Source: Xanthomarina spongicola
Lineage (GTDB): Bacteria > Bacteroidota > Bacteroidia > Flavobacteriales > Flavobacteriaceae
DNA: 64,000 nucleotides
Direction of reading: 5' to 3'
Assembly (NCBI RefSeq): GCF_003148645.1
Contig: NZ_QGGP01000006.1
Coordinates: 124,001 to 188,000 of the forward strand
In this document: piece after piece, positions 36,230 through 45,081 of the stretch
Layout of the letters: the number at the start of each line of letters is the position of its first letter
How positions within the stretch are numbered: the stretch's first letter is position 1
Notes under the pieces: model-generated
What the model was told of the DNA's origin: nothing
The model's database searches: none
What the model saw: only the letters and a program-made list of their open reading frames with translations
Position numbers and translations under genes: made by a program

Positions 36230-37171
36230 ATGGCAACACCTATTTTTGTAGTAGGAACAAATAGATCGGGAACAACTTGGTTGGCAAATATAATTGCATC
36301 ACACCCTGATGTTGCGGCAATTCAAAGTGCTGAACATCATCAGTTTTATAGAGGAGTTATTGAAAGTTTTTATTTCTCACATGTATTTGGACGCTATGGA
36401 GACTTATCAATACGACAAAATTATATAGAATTTGTTGAGGCCATAGGCTTAAGCGATTATTTTAAATTAGCAGGTGTAGATAAACAATTTTTATATGATT
36501 TATACCCTACAAATTATGAGTGTGTTTTTAAATCTGTAATGGAATATTATACAGAAAGTGAGAAAGCAACATTTTGGTTGGAAAAATCGCCACCACATGC
36601 TAAATTGCTAAATTTGATAGCCTCCCTTTATTCAGATGTTAAATTTATTTCTATACAAAGAAACGTTTATGACGTTGTGGCTTCAAGTTTAGGATTGAGA
36701 ATACGATATGACGAGAATAGAATAAATGATTCTAAGTTAAGAAGACAAACCATAAAATCAGCAGTAAAGAACTATTATCAAGTAAATGGTACCATAAAAA
36801 GATTTGCAAAAAAAAATAAATCTAAGATTATCTCAATAAACTATGAAGATCTAATAAAAAATTATGACTCTAATTTAAAATCGATAAGTCAATTTTTAGG
36901 GCTTGAAATAAATGAAGAATTATCGTCTAAGTATTCTAAAAACACAAGTTTCACAAAAAATAATAATAAAGAAGATATTTTCACACGTAAGGAGAAAAAG
37001 TTATTTAAGTTGACGAATTTATACTATTCTACTCTTCCTTATTTTATATTATCTTTTAAAGATGAGTTAAGATCGAAACTAAGAAATAGATTTTCTGCAT
37101 TCCACAATAGTAAATTACCAAATTGGTTTTATAATTTTCACGATCAACCTATTCCAAATAATAAAAAATGA
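36230..37171 (+). CDS. PAPS-dependent sulfotransferase
   Basis: The 313-residue cytosolic protein starts with IFVVGTNRSGTTWLANI, the 5'-phosphosulfate-binding loop of sulfotransferases (Sulfotransfer_3 type). Residues 140-160 (FISIQRNVYDVVASSLGLR) match the 3'-phosphate-binding region. It transfers sulfate from PAPS to a hydroxyl, presumably on a sugar of the polysaccharide, given its place 19 bases after the flippase. Sulfated exopolysaccharides are common in marine bacteria. The acceptor is unknown, and a peptide acceptor cannot be excluded. Confidence 0.87.
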   Translation: MATPIFVVGTNRSGTTWLANIIASHPDVAAIQSAEHHQFYRGVIESFYFSHVFGRYGDLSIRQNYIEFVEAIGLSDYFKLAGVDKQFLYDLYPTNYECVFKSVMEYYTESEKATFWLEKSPPHAKLLNLIASLYSDVKFISIQRNVYDVVASSLGLRIRYDENRINDSKLRRQTIKSAVKNYYQVNGTIKRFAKKNKSKIISINYEDLIKNYDSNLKSISQFLGLEINEELSSKYSKNTSFTKNNNKEDIFTRKEKKLFKLTNLYYSTLPYFILSFKDELRSKLRNRFSAFHNSKLPNWFYNFHDQPIPNNKK

Positions 37172-37292
37172 TAATAGTAGAACTTTTCATGTTATGCTGA
37201 AATAATCTATAATAATACTAAAGATTTTTTAGATAAACATAGTAGTGTAAAATTAATCATTTGTTTAATATTAATTATAAATTATTAAGTCC

Positions 37293-38444
37293 TTGAAACT
37301 AGCCATCCTCGCACAATCCTATTTATTCGATAAAACCTCAACAATCAATGGTACTCTTGTGCAATTACACAATTTAGCATTTGGTTTTGTTAAGAATAAT
37401 GTTGAGGTACATTATATTACGGTAACAAAAGATATCATCAAATCAAATTATGAATTTAAAGATGGTATTCACTTTCACTGGATTCAGTCAAATAAGGGTT
37501 TTTTTGAGTGGAAAAGAGTTATGCCAATTTACATGAAAATTCTCAAAACAATAAGTCCTGATGCAGTATATGTAAGAGGTCGAAATGTAATGCAATATGT
37601 TGCAGGTATGTATTCAAAAGAGAATCATATACCTTATGTTTGGGGCACTAATGGGGAAGATAGTGCAGAGTTTTGGAAAAATGTAAGACGACTTAAAACT
37701 GTCAAGAAATCTATCCTAAGAAAAATAGCGTTGTTTCCTCTCAAAGCCAGTGAAGATTTTTATATAAATAAAGGCATGAAAATGGCAAACTTAATTGTTA
37801 ATCAATCTATAGAACAAAAAATAGAAACTAAGAAAAATTTAGGAAAAGAAGGTGTTGTATTACCAAGCTATTTTTATCTGCCAAGCCAAGAGGAGACTTC
37901 AAAAGATAATTTAATACTTTGGCTTGCTAATTTATCTAAAGGAAAGCAACCCGAACTTTTTATAGATATTATTGATAAAATAGATTTAATACACTGGAAA
38001 GTAATTTTAGCTGGAGGATCTAATATCGCTACTTATGAAAAAAGTATTCGCGAACTTGCAAAAAATAAATCTATAGAAACGGTTGGTAGAATTGATTTTA
38101 AAGATTCGTTTAAATATTATAACCAAGCAAAGATTTATATTAATACTAGCAAGCCACATGCAGATGGGTTACCAAATGCATACATTCAAAGTTGGCTGAG
38201 TGGTACAATAGTATTATCATTACACCATGACCCAAACAAATGGATGGAAAAATATAATATAGGATTCTGTTCTTATGGAGATGAAGAAAAATTAATTTCA
38301 AAATTGCAAGAATTTATGGCTTCACCAGAAACAATAACTCAAATGAGTAATAATGCTAGGAAGTTTGCAGAATCAGAGTTTTCTAATGATAAAATAATTC
38401 AAACGTATAAGAATTTATTTAAAGGGAATGCAAAAAGGAATTAA
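37293..38444 (+). CDS. Glycosyltransferase, GT4-like
   Basis: Translation begins at a TTG (37293) directly before KLAILAQSYLFDKTSTINGT, the usual N-terminal Rossmann start; no ATG is near. The 383-residue protein has a GT-B architecture: the C-terminal half has LILWLANLSKGKQPELFIDI (about 208-227), a VGRIDF step (about 264) and the SKPHADGLPNAYIQSWLSG stretch (about 287-305), which stands in the place of the GT4 E-x7-E nucleotide-sugar site. The previous gene ends 121 bases upstream, the largest gap in the operon's first half; no promoter was recognised there. The next gene overlaps by 17 bases. Donor and acceptor are not predictable. Confidence 0.88.
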   Translation: MKLAILAQSYLFDKTSTINGTLVQLHNLAFGFVKNNVEVHYITVTKDIIKSNYEFKDGIHFHWIQSNKGFFEWKRVMPIYMKILKTISPDAVYVRGRNVMQYVAGMYSKENHIPYVWGTNGEDSAEFWKNVRRLKTVKKSILRKIALFPLKASEDFYINKGMKMANLIVNQSIEQKIETKKNLGKEGVVLPSYFYLPSQEETSKDNLILWLANLSKGKQPELFIDIIDKIDLIHWKVILAGGSNIATYEKSIRELAKNKSIETVGRIDFKDSFKYYNQAKIYINTSKPHADGLPNAYIQSWLSGTIVLSLHHDPNKWMEKYNIGFCSYGDEEKLISKLQEFMASPETITQMSNNARKFAESEFSNDKIIQTYKNLFKGNAKRN

Positions 38445-39588
38445 GTTAGCATTTGTAATGCCATGGCATATTTCTGAGCGAGGAGGAGGCGCAGAAGTTC
38501 AAGCCAATTACTTGGCTCAAGAGCTTGGAAGACGAGGTTGCGACGTGTTTTATGTCTGTCAGACAACACATAAATCTAAGATTAATACTATCAATAAAGT
38601 TGGTGATATAAAAATATACTTCCTGAAACCTTCTGGTAGATTTCAATGGTTAGATCAAAACAAATACTTGGAGCCTTTAAATTCAATTAAGCCAGATTAT
38701 ATCTTACAACGCTTATCGTCTAATGTAACTTATGTATTAGGAAAATATTCTGCTAAAAACGATTGTAAATTTATTTGGTTTTGTACAGATAATCATAGTC
38801 CGTTTTCGAATTTTCATTTTTTAAAATTTAAAGAACGTACAGCTATTAAATCCTTAGGTCTTTTTAAGCACATAATTTTCGCAACGAGTAGCAAAATAAT
38901 GGATTATTATCGAAACAAAGGAATGAAGCAAGTCGACATAGCTTTCAACCAAAATGACTTTCAAGAGAAACAAATTAAACATCATTTTAATTTGGAGTCA
39001 CATCGTATGATTTCAGGTCATCCAATTCCCGAAAAAAACAATTCTACAGAGCAGCGATTTAATATTAAAACTATTTTATGGTGTGCTAATTTTGGAACGC
39101 ACAAACGACCAGAATTATTTATTGAATTAGCGAGACAAATGCAACATACAGCGCTTAAATTTGTAATGGTAGGAGGACATAGTGATACAGCCTATGTTAA
39201 CGATCTTTTAAAAAACAAACCCAATAACTTAGTTACAACAGGGCATTTATCTTTCAGTGAAGCGTTAAACTATTTCGATGAAACATCAATTTTTGTTAAC
39301 ACATCTGTTAATGAAGGCTTTTCGAATACTTATATTCAAGCTTGGTTGAGAAGTGTTCCAGTTTTTGTGTTTGGTGCTGATTCTGATAACATAATTGAAA
39401 CAAACCTATTAGGTTATGATGTCTCGTCAATTAATGAAGCTAAAGAAAAGTTAAAAGCTATATTGTCGAATTATGAGACTTACAAATTATTATCCAATAA
39501 TGCTTATACGTATGGATTCCAAAACCATAGTATCAAAGTAATGACAGATAATTTTTTAAAAAACTTAAATTTGCCAGATGAGAGATAA
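38428..39588 (+). CDS. Glycosyltransferase, GT4-like
   Basis: The 386-residue protein has a GT-B fold with an N-terminal motif AFVMPWHISERGGGAEVQANYLAQELGRRG, where the Gly-rich loop and the following helix are typical of GT4 enzymes. The C-terminal half has TILWCANFGTHKRPELFIELA (about 212-232), VGGHSDTAYV, and NEGFSNTYIQAWLRSVPVFVF (about 293-313). It resembles the preceding enzyme in its C-terminal domain (HKRPELFI against GKQPELFI), so the two are probably paralogues. It overlaps the previous gene by 17 bases and the next by 11, indicating tight coupling. Confidence 0.9.
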   Translation: MQKGIKLAFVMPWHISERGGGAEVQANYLAQELGRRGCDVFYVCQTTHKSKINTINKVGDIKIYFLKPSGRFQWLDQNKYLEPLNSIKPDYILQRLSSNVTYVLGKYSAKNDCKFIWFCTDNHSPFSNFHFLKFKERTAIKSLGLFKHIIFATSSKIMDYYRNKGMKQVDIAFNQNDFQEKQIKHHFNLESHRMISGHPIPEKNNSTEQRFNIKTILWCANFGTHKRPELFIELARQMQHTALKFVMVGGHSDTAYVNDLLKNKPNNLVTTGHLSFSEALNYFDETSIFVNTSVNEGFSNTYIQAWLRSVPVFVFGADSDNIIETNLLGYDVSSINEAKEKLKAILSNYETYKLLSNNAYTYGFQNHSIKVMTDNFLKNLNLPDER

Positions 39589-40642
39589 GATAAGAGTACT
39601 ACACGTTTTAACCCTAAATTCATTTGGTGGGATTCAAACTTTAGTTCTGCAATTGGCAAATGAATATAATAATGGTGATACTGTACAATGTTCACTTTTT
39701 TCAATTCAAGAAGTTAATCTGCCTAAATCATCACTTCCAGAAAATATAGAAATAATGGAAGCGGTTGAAGGCTCCATGTATAAGAAAGCATTAAATTTTA
39801 TTAAAGTTGCTAAAAATTATGATATAATTCATTTTCATGGACCACTAACTGTTTTTCAGGTCGCTGCACTTTTTATTAGAAAAAAGATTGTTTATACAGA
39901 ACATGGAACATTGCAAAAAGCGAATATTAACAATAGTTTTAGACACCTTATCCAAAAAAAAATAATAGGTTTATATTTTATTAAAAAAAGAGCTAATGCT
40001 GTTATTCTCATTTCTAAATGGTTAGAAAAAGATTTAAATTTAAAGCGTAAAAATATTTTTTTAATTAGTAATGGTTTACAATATAAAATTCCAGAAATAA
40101 CAAAGAATGATGATGTTGTAGTTACAATTGCGGCTCGAATGGTGCCTAAGAAAAGAGTTGATATCGCTATTGATGTAATGGAGGTGTTAGGTGATAAAAA
40201 TAATATTAAATTACATATTTTAGGTAATGGTCCAGATATGGAAAAGCTAAAGAAAAAAACAAGTTCTTTGCTAGATAAGTCTGTCTTTTTTCTTGATTAT
40301 AGACCTGATGCATATGATTTAATCGCCTCATCAGATTTTTATCTTATGACAACCAAAAAAGAACCTTTTGGTTTGGTAGTTTTAGAGGCAATGATGAATG
40401 AAACAATGGTTCTAGCTTTAAATGATTCTGGTGGACCAGTTGAAATTCTTGGAGATAAATTCCCTGAGTTAATTTGCAATACTGAAGCTGAAATAGCAGA
40501 TAAAATCTTAAAATTTTCGTCAGATTCTACCCTGTATAATTCAATTTGCAAAGGTCTAAAAGATGAGTATAAAGAAAAATATACCATGCAGGTCATGGCT
40601 AAAAATTATAGGAATGTTTATTTAAAAGTGTTAGAAAGTTGA
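39578..40642 (+). CDS. Glycosyltransferase, GT4-like
   Basis: The 354-residue protein starts with RVLHVLTLNSFGGIQTLVLQLANEY, a classical GT4 N-terminus. The acceptor-domain motif HFHGPLTVFQVAALF and YTEHGTLQKA follow (about 87-115). The donor site is visible as EPFGLVVLEAMM (about 265-276), matching the E-x7-E motif. The nucleotide-binding VTIAARMVPKKRVDIAIDV lies at about 185-203. It overlaps the upstream glycosyltransferase gene by 11 bases; 59 bases separate it from the asparagine-synthase-like gene. The linkage formed is unknown. Confidence 0.92.
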   Translation: MRDKIRVLHVLTLNSFGGIQTLVLQLANEYNNGDTVQCSLFSIQEVNLPKSSLPENIEIMEAVEGSMYKKALNFIKVAKNYDIIHFHGPLTVFQVAALFIRKKIVYTEHGTLQKANINNSFRHLIQKKIIGLYFIKKRANAVILISKWLEKDLNLKRKNIFLISNGLQYKIPEITKNDDVVVTIAARMVPKKRVDIAIDVMEVLGDKNNIKLHILGNGPDMEKLKKKTSSLLDKSVFFLDYRPDAYDLIASSDFYLMTTKKEPFGLVVLEAMMNETMVLALNDSGGPVEILGDKFPELICNTEAEIADKILKFSSDSTLYNSICKGLKDEYKEKYTMQVMAKNYRNVYLKVLES

Positions 40643-40701
40643 TTGAAATTATTTGGTTAAGACTTTTTTGATTATAATATTACAAATACAAGAGATAAAT
40701 T

Positions 40702-42390
40702 ATGAATAGCCATAATGTACATGCCTTTTCTGGAGTTATTGGAGAAACCAATAATGTGAGTCAAAGTTTTTTAGATAAATATCAAGTTCTTATTAACCAA
40801 CCAAATATCAAGCTATTTATAACTCAAAATGTGCCATCACACTATTATAATGTTGATGACACTTCTTTTCTATGGACAGGTGGTTCTAAAGCCATTAAAG
40901 ATAATTTAACATTCGATTATACTCAAGAAGACTCAAAATTTGTTTATATCAAATTTGTAAATAATGTATACTCAATTGTTAGCGATCATTATTCCAAAAT
41001 CCCATTACTATATGTCAAACAAGGAAATACTATATATTTTTCAACCTCGTTAAAGTTTTTGCTCGAAATATGTAATAGCACGACTTTGGATATTAATTAT
41101 AATGGCTTATCAGTTTTTTATCATTATGGAGTTAATAGTTTTGAACAAGGCTTAATTAGAAACTTAAAATTGTTGTCAGGAGGAAGCCTCTTAACGTATT
41201 CAAATGAGTCAATATCTATATCTAAGTATTTCGACATTACTAAGCTTAAAACAAATTGGAGGAATACCAAAAGAGCTCATGAAAACACGTTATTAATTGA
41301 TGATATTTTATTAAGATCAACGACTAAAACAGTTCAAAATTACGACAGTATTGGAATTGCATTAAGTGGTGGAGTTGATTCAGGTTATTTGGCACAAAAA
41401 ATAAGTGAGTCTAAGCGTGAATTTAGTGCTTATACAATTGGTTATGAAGATGGCTATAATGAATTTGAACGTATCGATTATCTAGCAAATATCTTGAAGT
41501 TTAAAACTGAGAAGATAATTTTAAGTCCAAAAGAAATTATTGATAATTACCTAAAAGTAAGTGCTTACTCCAGTTTTCCTTTAGGATTTAATAATTCTAT
41601 TCTTAATTTCATATATAAAAAAGCGGCTAGCGATGGTGTCGATGTATTATTTGATGGTGATGGTGCAGATCGTTTGTTTCTTGGGATGAATAAATTTCTC
41701 CAATTACGAAAATTTTTAAAATTTTACAATAGGACTAAAGTGTTGAAATTAAATAGCCTAACACTTAGTTTGTTAAAGATGGTTAATCATCCAAGTGGAA
41801 AGAAATTACAATTTTATTTCAAGAAACTTAATCATGGTATACCATTTTATGGTGAACGTATTTTGTCAGATAAGATAACATTCGATTCAAATTTTGAAGT
41901 GGCTCTTAACGATTTGATACTGCCAAACGAATTAAAGAATTTAGATAAAAATATAGATAAATGGCTTTTCTTCTCTTTATTCAGTATTTATTACACACCG
42001 ACTTTCTTTTTTCATACACCTTACGAATTACAATTAAAACATGGTTTGGTTTCTAATCCAGAATTTTGGTCTGATGAAATGGTGCAATTAGCATTAAGTA
42101 TTCCAACCGAACAAAAACTCTACAACAAAACGACTAAAAAAGTTTTAAGAGATGCAGCTAAAATAAAAATAGATAATGGGTATTGGGGTTTAACAAAAAT
42201 TGGGCTTCAAAACTCTTATAAATATATCAAAACCAAAGATTTCGGTAAAGATTTTATCAATAGTTATGTTGAATTAGTAAAACGAACAGACGAGTATCAC
42301 TATTTAGTTGAAAACACTCCTGATGGTGATATTGATCCTGAACGATTAATCCGTTATTATATTTGGAAGGAGAATATGTTTCAATCATGA
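40702..42390 (+). CDS. Asparagine-synthase-like amidotransferase without the glutaminase cysteine
   Basis: The 562-residue protein has an N-terminal half (1 to about 175) that looks like a degraded class II glutamine amidotransferase domain, but residue 2 is Asn (MNSHNVHAF) rather than the catalytic Cys. The C-terminal half is a PP-loop synthetase: IALSGGVDSGYLAQ (about 217-230) is the ATP-pyrophosphatase loop, and FDGDGADRLFLGM (about 317-329) replaces the usual SGEGxDELFGGY. It therefore should adenylate a carboxylate but cannot release ammonia from glutamine; free ammonia or another amine would be used. Such proteins sit in polysaccharide loci, and homologues close the ring of lasso peptides. 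Here it may form an amide on a sugar acid. The next gene overlaps it by four bases. Confidence 0.85.
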   Translation: MNSHNVHAFSGVIGETNNVSQSFLDKYQVLINQPNIKLFITQNVPSHYYNVDDTSFLWTGGSKAIKDNLTFDYTQEDSKFVYIKFVNNVYSIVSDHYSKIPLLYVKQGNTIYFSTSLKFLLEICNSTTLDINYNGLSVFYHYGVNSFEQGLIRNLKLLSGGSLLTYSNESISISKYFDITKLKTNWRNTKRAHENTLLIDDILLRSTTKTVQNYDSIGIALSGGVDSGYLAQKISESKREFSAYTIGYEDGYNEFERIDYLANILKFKTEKIILSPKEIIDNYLKVSAYSSFPLGFNNSILNFIYKKAASDGVDVLFDGDGADRLFLGMNKFLQLRKFLKFYNRTKVLKLNSLTLSLLKMVNHPSGKKLQFYFKKLNHGIPFYGERILSDKITFDSNFEVALNDLILPNELKNLDKNIDKWLFFSLFSIYYTPTFFFHTPYELQLKHGLVSNPEFWSDEMVQLALSIPTEQKLYNKTTKKVLRDAAKIKIDNGYWGLTKIGLQNSYKYIKTKDFGKDFINSYVELVKRTDEYHYLVENTPDGDIDPERLIRYYIWKENMFQS

Positions 42391-43490
42391 TAAAAACAAA
42401 CTCAAAACCTGTACACAAAATTCTTTGGCTGGCACCAGTATTTAACCACTATAAAGCTCGTTTTTTAAATCATTTATCTAATGATCAAAATGTTGAACTT
42501 ACAGTATTATCTGGTTCAGGAAGGGAAGGCTCTGGTGATGAAGAATTAGAAGGCGATTGGGGTTTTCAGACAGTTAGAGTCGAAGTTCCTAAAAGTAAAT
42601 TTGGTTGGTCTCGAGAAGTAAGACAATCCCTTAAGTCTAATTTTAAAAATTTTGATTGGGTGTTAGTTCCGGCTGAAAAAAAGAATTTATTATTATTTAT
42701 TTATGCAATTTATTTAAGACAGAAACATAAAGGAACAAAACTATTTTCTTATAACCATCAATTTACTAAACCGAAAAAAGGAAACGTAAAACGGATTGAT
42801 TTATTAATTACCAAGTTTATTTTCAGAAACTTAGATCGTGTCATATTTTACACAGAAGATATTTGTAAAAAGGCGATACAAAGTAAACTAGTAGCACCTG
42901 AAAAAGCATATTGGGCAAACAATACTATTGATACACTAGAAGTAGAAAAGTTTTATGATTTTATATTACCTCCAAAAGAACCAATTACAATTGTCTTTAT
43001 AGGAAGGTTGATTGCCATAAAACGTATTGAAGACTTGATTTTGTTTTTTGCAGACTTATGTAGAAAACATGAAGACAAATTTGTATTAGAAATAATCGGA
43101 GATGGTCCTCAAAATCAAATAGTAAAAAGTACGCAAAAAACAAATTCAAATATAATATGGCATGGCACTTTAGTGGATGAAGAAAAGATTGCACCAATTA
43201 TGTCTAGAGCTAGTCTTGTTTTTGTTCCAGGTTTAGCAGGATTGTCTATTAATCACGCTTTTGCCTATGGTAGACCTTATGCAACCTTTAGCGCAGATAG
43301 ACATGGACCAGAAATAAGTTATTTAAAGGATGGCGAAAACGGTTTTATAATTGAAAATAATATAAAAATAATTGAAGAGTTTCTTAACAATCCAAAAAAA
43401 ATTGAAGATTTTTGTAAGTCTGCTTACGAAGCTTCTAAGGCTTTAAGTGTTAATAGATGGATCGAACAAATAGTGGTTGCATTAGATTAA
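42387..43490 (+). CDS. Glycosyltransferase, GT4-like
   Basis: The start is taken at the ATG at 42387, which overlaps the previous stop as ATGA and follows a GGAAGGAG stretch; an upstream TTG at 42363 is less likely. The protein of about 367 residues starts with KTNSKPVHKILWLAPVFNHY. The C-terminal domain has ITIVFIGRLIAIKRIEDLILFF (about 204-225) and VFVPGLAGLSINHAFAYGRP (about 285-304), the latter in the place of the usual E-x7-E site but lacking its first Glu. The conserved GT-B scaffold is clear. Specificity is unknown. Confidence 0.87.
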   Translation: MIKTNSKPVHKILWLAPVFNHYKARFLNHLSNDQNVELTVLSGSGREGSGDEELEGDWGFQTVRVEVPKSKFGWSREVRQSLKSNFKNFDWVLVPAEKKNLLLFIYAIYLRQKHKGTKLFSYNHQFTKPKKGNVKRIDLLITKFIFRNLDRVIFYTEDICKKAIQSKLVAPEKAYWANNTIDTLEVEKFYDFILPPKEPITIVFIGRLIAIKRIEDLILFFADLCRKHEDKFVLEIIGDGPQNQIVKSTQKTNSNIIWHGTLVDEEKIAPIMSRASLVFVPGLAGLSINHAFAYGRPYATFSADRHGPEISYLKDGENGFIIENNIKIIEEFLNNPKKIEDFCKSAYEASKALSVNRWIEQIVVALD

Positions 43491-44651
43491 ATGAAAGATA
43501 GTAAAACAAAAGTGTTATTTATAGGTCCATTACCACCTCCTTACTCTGGACCTGAGTTAAGTACTAAACAGTTACTAGAATCTGACCTTAAAAATCAGTT
43601 TGATATCATTTTTTTAAATACAAATGTTAGAAAAGATAATTCAAAAAAAGGAAAAATTGATTTAAGTGCATTGCTTTCGGTACTAACATTTAATTTTAAG
43701 TTATTTAAAAGACTTCATTTTAATAGACCAGACATAGCGTACCATCTAGTCACTCCAACCGAAATTGGTTGGTTGGGTCGGGATATTTGGTTTGTGTTTC
43801 AATGCCGGCTTTTTGGTGTTAGAAAAGTGATTCATTTTAGAGGTAGCCATTTAGATATTAATTATAAAACGTTTAGGGCAGTCAGTAAGAAACTTATTAA
43901 ATATGCTTGTAAATCTGTGGATGCTGCGATTGTGCAATCCGATTGTTTGCGAAGCCAGTTTAAAGGTTTGGTGAGTGAAGATAAAGTGTACGTTATTCCT
44001 AATACAGTTGATAATTTATTCAAAGACTTAGATCGTAGTAATTTATCTAAGACACCTCAGGTCTTATTTTTTGGTCATCTTACTAAGGCAAAAGGCTATA
44101 CAGATATTGTTAAGGTTATTCCTCAAGTGGCTTCTAAATTTCCAGAAGTTAAGTTTTTGTTTTGTGGAAATATTAGAAGAGGCGAACCTGGTGTAAAATA
44201 TAATCAATTAACAAAGGAGAGAATTGTATATGAAGATCCGTTTGAAGTGGAAGCAGAGATCTTAAATTCACAATATAAAAATAACTATCAAAATTTAGGT
44301 ATTGTATCTGGAGAAGATAAACTTGATCTTATTAGAAAAAGTTGGTTGTTTGTCCTTCCTTCTTATTCTGAAGGTTTTTCTCGTTCTGTTTTAGAATCTA
44401 TGGCTGCAGGATTAACGGTTCTTACTACTCCTGTAGGAGCTAATAAAGATGTTATTCAAAATGGCTATAATGGTATATTAGTTAATCCAGGAGATTTAGA
44501 ATCAATTAAAGACAGCCTAATTAACTTGTTAGGAGACCAAGAATTGCGACATATGTTGACTGATAATGGAAAAATTACTTTTAATAATGAATTTGAAGAA
44601 AGCAAAGTTGTTGGTAGATATGTTAATTTATTTAATTCGTTAATGCAATGA
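43491..44651 (+). CDS. Glycosyltransferase, GT4-like
   Basis: The 386-residue protein begins directly after the previous stop codon. It has KVLFIGPLPPPYSGPELSTKQLL at the N-terminus, a Pro/Gly-rich loop seen in GT4 enzymes of capsule loci. The donor-domain features are QVLFFGHLTKAKGYTDIVKV (about 189-208) and LPSYSEGFSRSVLESMAAG (about 289-307), a full E-x7-E motif. The next gene overlaps by four bases (ATGA). It is the fifth predicted glycosyltransferase of GT-B type in the locus. Confidence 0.92.
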   Translation: MKDSKTKVLFIGPLPPPYSGPELSTKQLLESDLKNQFDIIFLNTNVRKDNSKKGKIDLSALLSVLTFNFKLFKRLHFNRPDIAYHLVTPTEIGWLGRDIWFVFQCRLFGVRKVIHFRGSHLDINYKTFRAVSKKLIKYACKSVDAAIVQSDCLRSQFKGLVSEDKVYVIPNTVDNLFKDLDRSNLSKTPQVLFFGHLTKAKGYTDIVKVIPQVASKFPEVKFLFCGNIRRGEPGVKYNQLTKERIVYEDPFEVEAEILNSQYKNNYQNLGIVSGEDKLDLIRKSWLFVLPSYSEGFSRSVLESMAAGLTVLTTPVGANKDVIQNGYNGILVNPGDLESIKDSLINLLGDQELRHMLTDNGKITFNNEFEESKVVGRYVNLFNSLMQ

Positions 44652-45064
44652 AAACAATTATTAGAAAGCTTACATTTTACGTAGGGCAGGTTATTAGATT
44701 TATATACTACAGCTATTTAAGAATGAATGGCATAAAAATAGGTGACAACACATTTATTAGTTTAGGTGCTAAAATTGATACACAGTTTGGAGAAATCATT
44801 ATTGGAGATAATGTCCATATTACAAGTGGATGCGTTTTATTAGCACATGATGGAGCAATTAAGCAAATGAAACCAGACGCAAATCCTCGTGGTAAAATAG
44901 TGATTGGAGACAATGTATTTATTGGTGTTAATGCTGTAGTATTAATGAATGTCTCTATAGGTGAAAATAGTGTTATTGGAGCTGGTAGTATTGTTAATAA
45001 AGACATACCTGCTAATGTGTTAGCTATCGGAAATCCAGTAAAAATTCTTAGAGATTTATCTTAA
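44648..45064 (+). CDS. Hexapeptide-repeat (left-handed beta-helix) acyltransferase
   Basis: The 138-residue protein is short but complete for a small LbetaH acyltransferase. Isoleucine-led hexapeptide repeats run from about residue 25 to 125: IKIGDN, IIIGDNVHI, IVIGDNVFIGVNAVVLMNV, SIGENSVIGAGSIV. The single His candidate for catalysis is in LLAHDG (about 62). The C-terminus (PANVLAIGNPVKIL) is typical of the maltose/galactoside and serine acetyltransferase-like group. It probably adds acetyl to a sugar of the repeat unit. It overlaps the upstream glycosyltransferase by four bases; CapK-like gene follows after 17. Confidence 0.9.
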   Translation: MKTIIRKLTFYVGQVIRFIYYSYLRMNGIKIGDNTFISLGAKIDTQFGEIIIGDNVHITSGCVLLAHDGAIKQMKPDANPRGKIVIGDNVFIGVNAVVLMNVSIGENSVIGAGSIVNKDIPANVLAIGNPVKILRDLS

Positions 45065-45081
45065 TGATTTAACTTTAAACA

